Below, in pieces: positions 43,736 to 53,927 of a stretch of DNA of 64,000 nucleotides. Both the position numbers and the translations under genes were made by a program. The notes under the pieces were generated by a model that saw only the letters and a program-made list of their open reading frames with translations, did not search any database and had not been told where the DNA came from. The DNA comes from Paenibacillus sp. FSL H7-0331. GTDB taxonomy: Bacteria > Bacillota > Bacilli > Paenibacillales > NBRC-103111. The stretch's first letter is position 1, and the number at the start of each line of letters is the position of its first letter. Where the stretch lies: NCBI RefSeq assembly GCF_001956045.1, contig NZ_MRTH01000020.1, positions 1 through 64,000 on the forward strand, given 5' to 3'.

Positions 43736-44722
43736 ATGAAGGCGGTTCTGGTCGGTTTAGGAAATTTCGGTTCAGGCTGGTACAAGAGATTAAGACATCA
43801 TGCGGGCGTGCAGGCGGTATGCGTTGTTGAAGCAAACGTTCAGCTGCGGGAAACGATCGATCCGGAAACCCCGTTCTATTCGTCTTTGGAGGATGCGATC
43901 ATCAGCGAGCGCCCCGATTTCGTCATTAATGTTACGCCTCCTCACATTCACACAGTTATTAACGAGATCGCGTTCGCGCATGGCCTGCCTGTACTCTGCG
44001 AGAAGCCGATTTCGAACGATATTATGGATGCACAATATATTGTCGGCCAGGCCGAGTTGAAAAACATCCCGTTCATGATTTCCGAGAACTACCGATTCTT
44101 CGCCCCGGTGCTGAAGGCGAAGGAGCTTTTAGACAGCGGCGTCATCGGACATTTGTCATCGGTACACATCGAATTCGACCGCTATCATGTCGTACCCGTT
44201 CCTTATTTCGGTCAGCTGGCCAACGGACTGCTGGAAGATGTCACGATTCATCATTTCGATATGATCCGTTATTTTACCGGTCAGGAAGCAGTGAAAGTGT
44301 TCGCCATGAACAGCAATCCGCCCGGAAGCTGGACGGAGACGACGACGATCCACCTTAGCGCTTGGATGGAGCTTGACGGCGGGACGGTCGTGGATTATCA
44401 CGGCAACATGATGGCCAAAGGAAAACTGACCGAATGGTATGGAGATTGGCGTTTCGAAGGCGCGGAAGGCGCGATTGTGATAACGAGCAACCGAGTGCAG
44501 CTGATGAAGGAAGGAAAGGCCGATGAAGTGTACACCTTCGACGGGGTCGGAAACACGTTGTCGATCGATGAATTTCTCGCTGCTTTGAAAGAGAAGCGTG
44601 AGCCAAGACCAAACGGAAGAGATTATTTGAAGTCACAAAGTTTGGTGCATGCTGCAGCCGTATCGTCGAGAATGGGCAAAATGCTTTCCGTGGAAGAGGC
44701 ACTGGGAGAGGTATATGCTTAA
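43736..44722 (+). CDS. Gfo/Idh/MocA family oxidoreductase (canonical)
   Basis: A 328-residue NAD(P)-dependent dehydrogenase. The Rossmann motif is AVLVGLGNFGSGWY and the catalytic-site motif is intact (VLCEKPISND), unlike the two TVP relatives at 5560 and 11370. The histidine-bearing EDVTIHHFDMIRYF block is present. ATG 43736 is preferred over 43727, which touches the GAGAGG. The local context (cupin, GH36-like, GH95) suggests oxidation of a released sugar. Codon use is more G+C-rich than the next gene. Confidence 0.88.
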   Translation: MKAVLVGLGNFGSGWYKRLRHHAGVQAVCVVEANVQLRETIDPETPFYSSLEDAIISERPDFVINVTPPHIHTVINEIAFAHGLPVLCEKPISNDIMDAQYIVGQAELKNIPFMISENYRFFAPVLKAKELLDSGVIGHLSSVHIEFDRYHVVPVPYFGQLANGLLEDVTIHHFDMIRYFTGQEAVKVFAMNSNPPGSWTETTTIHLSAWMELDGGTVVDYHGNMMAKGKLTEWYGDWRFEGAEGAIVITSNRVQLMKEGKADEVYTFDGVGNTLSIDEFLAALKEKREPRPNGRDYLKSQSLVHAAAVSSRMGKMLSVEEALGEVYA

Positions 44723-44788
44723 CTTTGTAGATCAGACTGAAGGCTATATTCGAAGGTTGTGAAATCAATGGAATGAAAGAGGCTCAAT

Positions 44789-46573
44789 ATGCTAAATTTG
44801 GACGATATGAAAAAAAACAAATCCAGTGTCCGACTTTCCGACTGCACAACAGCTGCTGACCGTGATGTCACTGTAGAGAAAGCATGGGTGAATAATCTTT
44901 TAAGCGCTAAAGTTGTCAATCAGTCCGATCATTCACTGCGGATTAGAGAGGTTGTACTATTTTCTGGGGATATGCCGCTCGCCCCCGATACTCCATTTTA
45001 CGGTGAGGGCTTCCAAATGCTAACTCAATACGGAGGGACGCTTTCTTCCCCCTATGTGATCGGGGCTTACGGAAAAGATCGGGACTTCTTCCGAGTTCCC
45101 GAAACTCCGTTTCATGAGAACTTATGGACGGTATACAATCTATTGGCATTGTCTCCCCAACATGAAGGGCACCTGCTGATGGCCTTTACTTCATGCAATC
45201 GCTTTTCCGGCGAGTTTCGATTCAGAGATTCCTATATAGAAGTGATTATGGATACAGAAGATTTAGAGCTGGGGCCTGGCCAGTCATGGGAATTGGAACA
45301 ATTCATGTTTACTTCTGGAGCGAATCGCGATCTGCTCTTTCAAGAATTGGCTGAATGCCTCAATCGGAACCACCCTCGTATGCTTTATCCTGAGATCCCT
45401 ACGGGATGGTGTTCCTATTATTGTCTTCGTCCAATAACTGCAGAGGGACTTTACGAGAATGCACGAGGTATGGTTGGGCGAATACCTGAACTGAAACGGA
45501 TTCAAATTGATGGAGGCTATGCAGCAGCCGACGGCGACTTTTTAATTCCGAGTGTCACGCTTGGAGCAGACGTCAAAACGATTAGTGAAGGTATCCGGGC
45601 AACCGGGATCGAAGCTGCCGGCTATATATCTCCTTTTATTGTAGAACCGGGATCGAAGCTGATGCTTGAGCATCCGGATTGGATGGTTCAAGATCAGGAA
45701 GGCAAACCGTTCAATGGAATCGGTCAGAAAAAGAAGCTGCCTGAAAAGCAATGGTATATGCTGGACGGAACGCATCCTGAAGCCCAAAACTATTTGAGAT
45801 CAGCTGTCAGGGTTATGCATGATGAATGGGGCTGGCGGTATTTTAAGCTGGATTTTCTGCAATACGGTGCCTTGCCAGGATGCCGTTACGACAAACAAGC
45901 AACAAGAATCGAAGCATTTCGCAGTGGCATGAAGGCGATTATCGATGAAGTCGGCCACGACAGCTTTATTCTTGGGTGCAATGCTCCTTTCTGGCCGCTA
46001 CTTGGATTAGTCCACGGGAACCGGGTGACCAATGATATTGCAAGGGACTGGAAACATGTCAGTGGCAATGCGAAGGAGCTGTTTCCCCGTAACTGGCAAA
46101 ACGACACCTTGTGGTATAACGACCCGGATGTCATAGTCCTCGAAAGAGTAACGTTGTATAACCAGACTATCAGTGGTGAAGTCATTGAGAAGAAATCGGA
46201 TATTTCAGATCAAGAGTTCGAATTTCATAAAGCCTTTGTCCTGGCATCCGGAGGGATGATCCTAAGCGGGGACTTAATTCCAGCTCTGTCTGAAAAAAAT
46301 ATTCAGGTATTGAAGAAGCTATTGCCTCCAACCGGTAAAGCTGCCCAATTTGACGATGATACTTATACGATTGGACGAATAAAATTGGAGGATCGTTCTC
46401 TCATTTGTGTCTTCAATTTTGGCGATCAGCCTAAAGATATCGAGATCAGCCTGGATGGAAGCTATCGGCTTTACGATTTTTGGACGGATGAGGAAGTCGG
46501 GTACTTCGCCAATACGATGAAACTTAACAGCTTGGAGCCTCATTGTGCCAAAGTATTTTATTATGAGGTATAA
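44789..46573 (+). CDS. GH36-like alpha-galactosidase, short form
   Basis: A 594-residue cytoplasmic glycosidase of clan GH-D. TIM-barrel marks are IPTGWCSYYCL, RIQIDGGYAAADGDF and WRYFKLDFLQYGA with nucleophile D355. The later FILGCNAPFWPLLGLVHGNRV then NDIARDW fits the acid/base region. It is about 110 residues shorter than the GH36-like protein at 6866, mainly in the N-terminal sandwich. AAGAGG precedes ATG 44789. A terminator follows at 46620. Substrate probably alpha-galactosides; related sugars are possible. Confidence 0.82.
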   Translation: MLNLDDMKKNKSSVRLSDCTTAADRDVTVEKAWVNNLLSAKVVNQSDHSLRIREVVLFSGDMPLAPDTPFYGEGFQMLTQYGGTLSSPYVIGAYGKDRDFFRVPETPFHENLWTVYNLLALSPQHEGHLLMAFTSCNRFSGEFRFRDSYIEVIMDTEDLELGPGQSWELEQFMFTSGANRDLLFQELAECLNRNHPRMLYPEIPTGWCSYYCLRPITAEGLYENARGMVGRIPELKRIQIDGGYAAADGDFLIPSVTLGADVKTISEGIRATGIEAAGYISPFIVEPGSKLMLEHPDWMVQDQEGKPFNGIGQKKKLPEKQWYMLDGTHPEAQNYLRSAVRVMHDEWGWRYFKLDFLQYGALPGCRYDKQATRIEAFRSGMKAIIDEVGHDSFILGCNAPFWPLLGLVHGNRVTNDIARDWKHVSGNAKELFPRNWQNDTLWYNDPDVIVLERVTLYNQTISGEVIEKKSDISDQEFEFHKAFVLASGGMILSGDLIPALSEKNIQVLKKLLPPTGKAAQFDDDTYTIGRIKLEDRSLICVFNFGDQPKDIEISLDGSYRLYDFWTDEEVGYFANTMKLNSLEPHCAKVFYYEV

Positions 46574-46619
46574 GGGAATTACAAATCATACCTAGTATAC
46601 AGAGCCTATAGATAGACCC

Positions 46620-46664
46620 AAAAGACGATTCTTCATTCAGAAATTGAATAAGAATCGTCTTTTT
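46620..46664 (+). terminator. Strong intrinsic terminator
   Basis: AAAAGACGATTCTT (46620-46633) pairs perfectly with AAGAATCGTCTTTT (46650-46663), with an inner ATTCA/TGAAT stem and a T run. It ends the 40.7-46.6 kb operon. Confidence 0.9.
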
Positions 46665-47061
46665 CAGAGGGATGGGAATAATGAGTCCGGCGAGAAACTA
46701 CCCAAACATACTGAACAGCAACAGCGAGCCGGTAGGCGACAATGTTACCAAGTATGTCGAATCGGCTGCTTAAGCCTTGCATATAATTCGACTTCATTTA
46801 GAGTGACAGAAGTAAAATCCTATCATTAAGAATTGAAAGTGTCAATAAAAGTTTTTGTGGGTTCGTTGAATAAAAATATCTTATTTTTGTGCAAATACAG
46901 AGCAGTATTGGTCATTTATCTTCGATTTCCTTCTACTTATAATAGACTTATGTGTAGTTGAAAGAGTCATCGTAATGGTACTGATATGATTTCCCATTTA
47001 AGTTAAAGGATCAGTGCATGAAAACGATACGAATTGATATGAATATTGAGGGAGAACTATT
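46665..47061 (+). promoter_or_regulatory. Intergenic region with the GH95 gene promoter
   Basis: TATAAT at 46938-46943 with TTTATC 17 bp upstream is the likely promoter of the GH95 gene, giving a 5' leader near 110 nt. A 30-codon ORF at 46681-46773 has only a weak ribosome site and no recognised family. Nothing else is visible. Confidence 0.4.
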
Positions 47062-49368
47062 ATGCAGTCAAACCTACAAAAGCAGGAAACGAAGCTGTAT
47101 TACCGCAAACCAGCCAAACGCTGGCTTCAAGCACTACCGCTTGGCAATGGGCGGATCGGGGCTATGGTTCATGGTGAAATCAATCGAGAAGTGATTCAAC
47201 TTAATGAGGATACCGTTTGGACGAGAGGACCGAAAAACCGTAACAATTCAGATTCTTATCAAACAGCTGGTGAAATTCGGCGTCTTCTGACAGAGGGGCA
47301 GATTGAGGAAGCACATGATTTGGCGGATATGGGAATGATGGGCGTTTCGCGACGCCAGCCGCCTTATCAAACGTTGGGTGAGCTCAATTTGTTTTTCACG
47401 GGACATAAGGAGAGTGAAGTGTCTGACTATTACCGGGAACTGGACTTGGAAACTGGCATTGCCAAAGTAAGTTATCGTATCCGTGATGTCGTTTATACCA
47501 GAGAGGTGTTTTCCAGCGCGGCGGATCAGGTGTTGGTCGTGCGTTTGACAGCGGATCAGCCGAATCAAATCCAGTGTGGTGTTAATTTATTCCGCAAATT
47601 TGATGCTCTTACCGAAACCGAAGGTTCGGATACCGTCTGTTTGGACGGCCAGTGCGGGGTATGGGGAACACGATTTCACGTAAAGTTGAAAGCGGTTCTT
47701 GAGGGAGGAAGCAGCAGGACACTCGGAGACCACATTTATATGGAAGGTGCCGATGCCGTCACTTTAGTTCTGGCGGTGTCTACTGATTTCCGGCATAAAG
47801 CATATCGGGAACGCTGCGTGGAGGAACTGCAGAATGCCTGCGGCATATCATTCAGTCGTTTACGGGAACGGCATATCGCAGAGCATCGTCAATGGTTTGA
47901 CAGGATGGAGCTGTCGCTTTCCAACAACGAGAGTAACAATCTGAATAGCCTTGCGACAGATGAACGTCTCGCCCAGGTCAAAAACGGTGAGGAAGATCTC
48001 GGGTTAGTGACGCTGTATTTTCATTATGGTCGCTATCTGCTGATCAGCAGCAGCCGACCGGGGACAATTCCAGCTAATCTGCAAGGGATTTGGAACGATA
48101 GTTATGTCCCTTCATGGGATTCTAAATATACGATTAACATTAACATCCAGATGAATTACTGGCCGGCTGAAATATGTAACCTGTCGGAGCTGCATTTTCC
48201 GTTGTTCGATCATTTGGATGCGATGCTTCCTAACGGCCGTGAAACGGCACGGGTACAGTACAATGCACGAGGTTTTATGTGTCATCACAATACAGACCTT
48301 TGGGGAGATACGGCGCCAACCGATTTCGCCCGGGCCGGCTTGTGGCAGATGGGGGCCGCATGGTTGTGCTATCATTTATGGGAGCATTATGCCTTTAGTC
48401 TGGACAAGGAATTTTTGACCGCACGTGCATATCCGTTAATGAAGGAAGCGGCTATTTTTATTTTGGACTTTATGATCGAGGATGAACAAGGGAATCGCCA
48501 CCTCGGACCTACCTTATCTCCCGAAAACTCATACCGGCTTCCGAATGGGCAGATGGGGCGGATTTGTATGGACCCGGCCATGGATATCCAGATTGCCAAA
48601 GGGCTTTTTGAACGGTGTATCGAAGCCAGCAGCATTTTACAGACAGATGAAGACCTGCGAAGTCAATGGAAGGATGCCTGCGGTCTATTGCCCGAACCGA
48701 AGATTGGGCAATACGGACAGCTGCAAGAATGGGACGAGGATTATGAGGAGGTCGATCCGGGCCATCGCCACCTTTCCCATCTTTTCGGGATTTACCCGGA
48801 TCACCAGCTTCTGCGCGAGGAAAGATGGTCAAGCGCGGCAAGAGTTGCATTAGAGCGCCGTTTGGAATACGGCGGTGGCGGAACTGGCTGGAGCCTGGCT
48901 TGGATTATAAGCTTGTGGGCGCGGTTTGGGGAAGGTGACCGGGCCAACGAGATGATCACGAAACTGCTGCGAGTAAGTACTGCTGATAATATGCTTGATC
49001 TTCATCCACCGCTTATTTTCCAAATAGACGGAAACATGGGGGCAACTGCCGGTATTGCGGAAATGCTGCTTCAATCTCATGAAGGAGTCCTTCGGCTTCT
49101 TCCAGCGCTGCCAACCTCATGGACTGACGGGCATGTAAAAGGACTTTGCGCACGGGGAGGATACGAGGTTTCGATCCGTTGGCAGCATAATCATCTGGAG
49201 CTTGCAAATATCCGTTCTCTTGCAGGAGGCATCTGTACCGTCCAAACACCGCTGCCGATTGAGATTACTCATGACGGACAGCCGGTTGCAGTAAGCAAGC
49301 GGTCATCCGGAGAAACCGAGTTTGCGACAGTGAAAGACGCAAGCTATGAAATTCGGGTTGTATCTTAA
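47062..49368 (+). CDS. GH95 alpha-L-fucosidase (or alpha-L-galactosidase)
   Basis: A 768-residue cytoplasmic enzyme matching GH95 end to end. Seen in order: N-terminal [16 protein letters not shown] and [13 protein letters not shown]; catalytic (alpha/alpha)6 blocks [52 protein letters not shown] (with the family's catalytic Glu) and [13 protein letters not shown] (with the catalytic Asp). GH95 enzymes invert alpha-1,2-linked L-fucose or L-galactose as found on xyloglucan and plant or animal glycans. GAGGGAGAAC precedes ATG 47062. It is transcribed alone between terminators at 46620 and 49417. Confidence 0.93.
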   Translation: MQSNLQKQETKLYYRKPAKRWLQALPLGNGRIGAMVHGEINREVIQLNEDTVWTRGPKNRNNSDSYQTAGEIRRLLTEGQIEEAHDLADMGMMGVSRRQPPYQTLGELNLFFTGHKESEVSDYYRELDLETGIAKVSYRIRDVVYTREVFSSAADQVLVVRLTADQPNQIQCGVNLFRKFDALTETEGSDTVCLDGQCGVWGTRFHVKLKAVLEGGSSRTLGDHIYMEGADAVTLVLAVSTDFRHKAYRERCVEELQNACGISFSRLRERHIAEHRQWFDRMELSLSNNESNNLNSLATDERLAQVKNGEEDLGLVTLYFHYGRYLLISSSRPGTIPANLQGIWNDSYVPSWDSKYTININIQMNYWPAEICNLSELHFPLFDHLDAMLPNGRETARVQYNARGFMCHHNTDLWGDTAPTDFARAGLWQMGAAWLCYHLWEHYAFSLDKEFLTARAYPLMKEAAIFILDFMIEDEQGNRHLGPTLSPENSYRLPNGQMGRICMDPAMDIQIAKGLFERCIEASSILQTDEDLRSQWKDACGLLPEPKIGQYGQLQEWDEDYEEVDPGHRHLSHLFGIYPDHQLLREERWSSAARVALERRLEYGGGGTGWSLAWIISLWARFGEGDRANEMITKLLRVSTADNMLDLHPPLIFQIDGNMGATAGIAEMLLQSHEGVLRLLPALPTSWTDGHVKGLCARGGYEVSIRWQHNHLELANIRSLAGGICTVQTPLPIEITHDGQPVAVSKRSSGETEFATVKDASYEIRVVS

Positions 49369-49416
49369 TTTAATTAAGTCGTATTCACGATCGTTATAAC
49401 CTACAAAGCTATACGT

Positions 49417-49447
49417 AAGACCAATCCCAGAATCAGGGGTTGGTCTT
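49417..49447 (+). terminator. Intrinsic terminator
   Basis: AAGACCAATCCC (49417-49428) pairs with GGGGTTGGTCTT (49436-49447) over 12 bp including one G-T pair; a short T run follows. Confidence 0.7.
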
Positions 49448-49489
49448 TAAGGTTTAGTTAAGTAAATCAGCACAGCGAGGAAGATAGTT

Positions 49490-51787
49490 ATGGACATATT
49501 AAGTAAATGGTTTTATCGCCGTACGATGTATTCGAGTATTTTGTTTTCCTATTTGCTTATGCTCATTATCCCGTTATTAATTGAAACATTTAGTTACGTG
49601 CAATATTCCAATCTGATAAATAAAGAAACAGAAATCTATAATCTCTCTTTATTAAAACAATCCCAAAGGGTTTTAGATGACCGGCTTCAAAGTATTGAGG
49701 AAATGACAATGAACCTTTCTTTGGATACTCAAGTTCAACGATTTATTAATGTAACGGAGAATATGGATGCTGTGGATAAATACAATATGAGCAAGCTGAT
49801 TGAAAGTTTAGCCAGATATAAGAAAACCAACAGCTTTATTGACGGCGTTTATATATATTTTCCGAATTCGGGTTCAGTTGTAACCGAATCTGCAAAATCG
49901 ACTGTGGATGATTTTAATAAATATGTATATCGGTATGTGGACTGGGGGTCGGAAGACTGGAAATATTCGATCAATCAAGTTCACAACTTTGAATATAGAG
50001 CGGCTCAACTCACACTTAGCGATGCCTCAGCCCCAAGCAGCGTCATTTGTCTGCTCCAATCCGTATATCAAGGGTCGATCAAACAACCGGTAGCAACCAT
50101 CGTGGTAACCATTGATGCAAAGAAGGTAGAAGAGCTTCTTTCAGACGGACCGTCGGCGTTTGGCAATCTTTATGTATTGGATCATTCCGGTAATAAATTG
50201 CTTGGGTTAGGGGACCAGACCTTGTTATCTTCCGTGCCTAAGGAACAACTGATCCATCAGCAAAGTTCGGGTATACAAGTGAAGAATCAACAGTTTCTTG
50301 TTTCCAGTATTCGTTCCTCCTACCGTGAAAGGCAATATGTATCGATTACATCCGTTGAATTCATAAAAAATGATTTAAAACGAATTACGGATTTAGTCAT
50401 TCTTGTAACGTTTGGTTTAATCACAGTCGGGATTATCCTTGCCTTTATCCTTGCCAAAGGAAAGTACGATCCGATCAAAAAATTGGCTGATAGTTTCCAG
50501 GCAAAGATGGAAGCGGCTCCAGCCGATGCAGCTAATGAGCTTAAAGTAATAGAATGGGCTGCCGATACGGCTTTTAAGGAGAAAGAGTATTTCTTACAAG
50601 CCATGCAGAGACAGATGCCTGTTTTACGTTCCAATATGCTCTTAACCTTGATGAAAGGCAACATCACAGCCGAGGAAAATTCTCTTGAAGACATCGGGAT
50701 TGAATTTAATGCTCCCTATTTCTGCGTCTTTTTAGTTCATGTCGATCAATATCACGAAAGTAAGCTTAAGGAACGAAACTTATCTAAATTTGTAATTAGT
50801 AATGTGCTGGAGCATTTGGGCAGGGAATTGGGACAATCGTATGTCGTAGATTTGGATATCGATCGGGTAGGGTTGTTGATCAACTTAGCCCATGATAACG
50901 TTACGGTTCGAATAAATTTACAAGATGCAGCTGCTAAAGCCTTAGAGTTTATTGGAGTTAAATTTAACAATACGATTACGATTAGTATCGGGGGTGTTCA
51001 TGAAAAGCTGGAGGGGGTCTATCGATCTTATCAGGAAGCATTCCGTGCAATGGAGTATCAAATCATTAGAGGGTATAGCAGTGTCATAACCTTTGATGAA
51101 ATTAAAGCCAAGCACAAACCGCAAACTTATATATATCCGATACAGACAGAGGAGCTCCTCATCAGCAGCATCAAACATGGCGATATAAAAAAAGTTCGTG
51201 AAATCATGAATGATGTATATGAAATGAATTTTGTATCTAGTCAATTGCCTCTGGAAATGGCCCGCTGTCTGTTCTTTGATATGATGGGGACGTCCATTAA
51301 GGTGCTGAATTCTTCGGTTACGGAGTACGAAAATATTTTTGACAAAGGCCCACAGCCTTACGAATTGCTTATTTCCAGCCGTACCATACAGGAAATGCAG
51401 GGAACGCTTTTGTGGATATACGAGCAAATCTGCGAACATATCCATGAGGATAAAAAAAGGCACAGCCATCAGTTGGAGGATCGTATCATCGCTTATATCC
51501 AGGAATATTATATGGATCCCGATATCAGCTTGACAAAGGTAGCCAGTATTATTAAATTGAGCCCCAGTTATTTATCTGGATTTTTCAAAGAACAGGTAGG
51601 AGAAAATTTTTTGAATTATGTAAACAAGCTAAGAGTGGATGCCGCTAAAAAGATTTTAATTGAACAATCGATATCACTTCAAGAGGTAGCAGCGAGAGTA
51701 GGCTATTCAAACAATGTGGTATTGATTCGAAATTTTAAAAAATACGTCGGAATGACACCTGGTGAATACAGGGAAAAGAATTCATAA
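49490..51787 (+). CDS. Membrane-anchored AraC-family regulator (cassette 3 sensor)
   Basis: A 765-residue one-component sensor of the same build as the protein at 34503. TM1 is near residues 12-33 (YSSILFSYLLMLIIPLLI) and TM2 near 300-324 (DLVILVTFGLITVGIILAFIL), with an extracellular Cache-like region between. The C-terminal AraC domain shows LTKVASIIKLSPSYLSGFF and LQEVAARVGYSNNVVLIRNF. It lies 147 bp upstream of ABC cassette 3, repeating the regulator-plus-cassette arrangement of 34.5-40.5 kb, so it should control that importer. Confidence 0.92.
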   Translation: MDILSKWFYRRTMYSSILFSYLLMLIIPLLIETFSYVQYSNLINKETEIYNLSLLKQSQRVLDDRLQSIEEMTMNLSLDTQVQRFINVTENMDAVDKYNMSKLIESLARYKKTNSFIDGVYIYFPNSGSVVTESAKSTVDDFNKYVYRYVDWGSEDWKYSINQVHNFEYRAAQLTLSDASAPSSVICLLQSVYQGSIKQPVATIVVTIDAKKVEELLSDGPSAFGNLYVLDHSGNKLLGLGDQTLLSSVPKEQLIHQQSSGIQVKNQQFLVSSIRSSYRERQYVSITSVEFIKNDLKRITDLVILVTFGLITVGIILAFILAKGKYDPIKKLADSFQAKMEAAPADAANELKVIEWAADTAFKEKEYFLQAMQRQMPVLRSNMLLTLMKGNITAEENSLEDIGIEFNAPYFCVFLVHVDQYHESKLKERNLSKFVISNVLEHLGRELGQSYVVDLDIDRVGLLINLAHDNVTVRINLQDAAAKALEFIGVKFNNTITISIGGVHEKLEGVYRSYQEAFRAMEYQIIRGYSSVITFDEIKAKHKPQTYIYPIQTEELLISSIKHGDIKKVREIMNDVYEMNFVSSQLPLEMARCLFFDMMGTSIKVLNSSVTEYENIFDKGPQPYELLISSRTIQEMQGTLLWIYEQICEHIHEDKKRHSHQLEDRIIAYIQEYYMDPDISLTKVASIIKLSPSYLSGFFKEQVGENFLNYVNKLRVDAAKKILIEQSISLQEVAARVGYSNNVVLIRNFKKYVGMTPGEYREKNS

Positions 51788-51934
51788 CCACCATAAGAAA
51801 TGATAATGAAATTTATATAATCGTTTTTCGCAAATATAATCAACGATTTGAAGTATTGATTCTTTACCTGCTGCTACTGCTCCTCTATGATAAGCGTCAA
51901 GCACCAATAAATCAGGAAATGGAGGAGCGAGGGT

Positions 51935-52903
51935 ATGAGTTTAATCCGCAATGAAGCAGGCAAGGATGCTTTAAGTCAGCAGCACGTGCTGTCCAGAATC
52001 ATTCACATTCTCTACAAGGATATGATAAAGAACAAATATATTTACCTAATGATGCTTCCAGGTATTTTATATTATCTCATTTTTCATTATATTCCTATGT
52101 ATGGAGCTACGATCGCTTTTAAACAGTTTACCCCAGCAGCAGGCGTTTGGGGCAGTCATTGGGTAGGATTTAAACATTTTCAAGATTTTTTTAACAGCTA
52201 TTATTTTATACGAATCATCAAAAATACCCTGTTAATTAATTTGTATTCGCTGGTATTCGGGTTCCCAGCACCGATCCTGTTAGCTTTGTTATTAAATGAA
52301 TTAAGGAAGCATTGGTTTAAACGAACGGTGCAAACATTAACGTATTTGCCGCACTTTGTCTCCGTAATGGTAATAAGCGGTTTGATCATTGATTTTTCTT
52401 CCAAAAATGGCTTGTTCAATGATATCATCGTTTGGTTTGGCGGCAGCAGGGGAAATCTGCTCATGGAATCGGAACTGTTCCGTTCGATTTTCGTCAGCTC
52501 CAGCATTTGGCAGGAGATTGGCTGGGGCTCCATCATCTATTTGGCTGCATTGTCAGGCATCGATCAGGAGTTGTATGATGCAGCAAAAATGGACGGTGCA
52601 GGCCGGTGGAGGCAGACATTGAACGTGACGCTGCCGGGAATTATGCCGACCATCATCATATTGCTCATCCTGAGAATCGGCCACATGATGGATGTGGGAT
52701 TCGAGAAGGTCATCCTGCTGTACAACCCATCGACCTATGAGACGGCGGACGTTATTTCTTCCTTTGTTTATAGAAAAGGAATTGTCGATGCCAACTATAG
52801 CTATAGTGCAGCGATCGGTTTGTTCAACTCGCTCATTAACTTTATCTTACTGATTATGGCCAATAAATTAAGCCGGAAATTTTCGGACTCCAGCTTATGG
52901 TAA
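51935..52903 (+). CDS. ABC sugar transporter permease, LplB type (cassette 3)
   Basis: A 322-residue six-helix permease with IYLMMLPGILYYLIFHYIPMYG and the EAA loop DAAKMDGAGRWRQTLNVTLPG. ATG 51935 follows GGAGGAGCGAGGG. It ends YKLSRKFSDSSLW-like as in cassette 1. It is co-transcribed with the next permease and a lipoprotein. No ATPase is encoded here. Confidence 0.92.
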   Translation: MSLIRNEAGKDALSQQHVLSRIIHILYKDMIKNKYIYLMMLPGILYYLIFHYIPMYGATIAFKQFTPAAGVWGSHWVGFKHFQDFFNSYYFIRIIKNTLLINLYSLVFGFPAPILLALLLNELRKHWFKRTVQTLTYLPHFVSVMVISGLIIDFSSKNGLFNDIIVWFGGSRGNLLMESELFRSIFVSSSIWQEIGWGSIIYLAALSGIDQELYDAAKMDGAGRWRQTLNVTLPGIMPTIIILLILRIGHMMDVGFEKVILLYNPSTYETADVISSFVYRKGIVDANYSYSAAIGLFNSLINFILLIMANKLSRKFSDSSLW

Positions 52904-52910
52904 GCGGTTC

Positions 52911-52979
52911 TTACGATGCAAGTCTTGCTGCGCAAAACTCGGTATATGCTTACGATGCTAGTTTCGCTAAAGCGAAACT
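52911..52979 (+). repeat. Intra-operon repeat and hairpin before the second permease
   Basis: TTACGATGC occurs twice (about 52912 and 52950), the second leading into a perfect stem AGTTTCGC (52960-52967) / GCGAAACT (52972-52979) with loop TAAA. The ribosome site AGGAGATG follows immediately. It lies in the same operon position as the unrelated hairpin at 37951, so it may tune expression of the second permease. Confidence 0.5.
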
Positions 52980-52996
52980 TTCAGGAGATGAAACAT

Positions 52997-53875
52997 ATGA
53001 AAAGAAATTTAAGTGAAGTTACCTTTGATGTGGGAAACGTCATAATCCTCTGCCTACTCACGATTGCGACATTATATCCATTTTTATACGTAGCGTTTGC
53101 TTCCATCAGCAGCCCTTCGGAGCTTGCGGCCCATAGCGGTCTGCTGCTGTTTCCGCGCGGCATTCAATGGGAAGCCTACAAGCTTGTGTTAAACAATCCG
53201 TTAATCTTATCCGGTTACAAAAACACTTTGATTTACGTTGTTGTCGGAACTACGCTAAATATCGTCGTGACGGCTTTAATGGCTTATGCTCTTTCCCGGA
53301 AAGGTGTCTTGCTGCGAAATTACATCATGATGTTTATCGTGTTTACGATGTTTTTTAGCGGAGGCCTGATCCCGACCTATCTGATGATAAAGGGTGTGGG
53401 ACTTTTAAATACGATGGGCGCCATGGTTTTGCCGGGGTTGATCAGTACGATGAATTTGATTATTATGAGAACTTATTTTCAATCAATCCCCGAGAGCCTA
53501 GAGGAATCCGCAAAGCTTGATGGTGCAGGTGATTGGGTCATTTTATTCCGGATTATTATCCCTTTGTCCATGCCTGTTATTTCGGTCATGATTCTATACT
53601 ACGGTGTAGGGCATTGGAATGCTTGGTTCAACGCTTCCATCTATTTGAACAAGTCGGAGTTATTTCCTCTGCAGCTTGTACTACGAAATATTCTGGTCAC
53701 CAATAACACGGATGACATGATGGTTACGCTTGGAGTTAATCAGAAAGGTCAAGACATGAGCGAGGTCATCAAGTATGCGACGATAATGGTAGCTACGATT
53801 CCTGTGCTGCTTGTATATCCGTTTCTGCAAAAATATTTCGCCAAAGGCGTTATGATCGGTGCGATCAAAGGCTAA
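52997..53875 (+). CDS. ABC sugar transporter permease, YtcP type (cassette 3)
   Basis: A 292-residue partner permease with the FSGGLIPTYLMIKGVGLLN block and EAA loop ESAKLDGAGDWVILFRIIIPLS; ends FAKGVMIGAIKG. The frame is open from 52916, but those codons span a repeat/hairpin, and ATG 52997 has AGGAGATG upstream and gives the usual family N-terminus. Confidence 0.92.
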   Translation: MKRNLSEVTFDVGNVIILCLLTIATLYPFLYVAFASISSPSELAAHSGLLLFPRGIQWEAYKLVLNNPLILSGYKNTLIYVVVGTTLNIVVTALMAYALSRKGVLLRNYIMMFIVFTMFFSGGLIPTYLMIKGVGLLNTMGAMVLPGLISTMNLIIMRTYFQSIPESLEESAKLDGAGDWVILFRIIIPLSMPVISVMILYYGVGHWNAWFNASIYLNKSELFPLQLVLRNILVTNNTDDMMVTLGVNQKGQDMSEVIKYATIMVATIPVLLVYPFLQKYFAKGVMIGAIKG

Positions 53876-53927
53876 GCCATCCATCTTTATTAGAAGAAAA
53901 ATTAATTTCTCAGGGGGTATATGTTAT

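Noticed and set aside
46681..46773. 30-codon ORF between terminator and GH95 promoter
   Set aside because: Weak ribosome site, no likeness to a family, no structure suggesting a leader peptide.
47018..47033. cre-like sequence upstream of the GH95 gene
   Set aside because: It misses the conserved distal CA of the cre consensus and has more than one mismatch.
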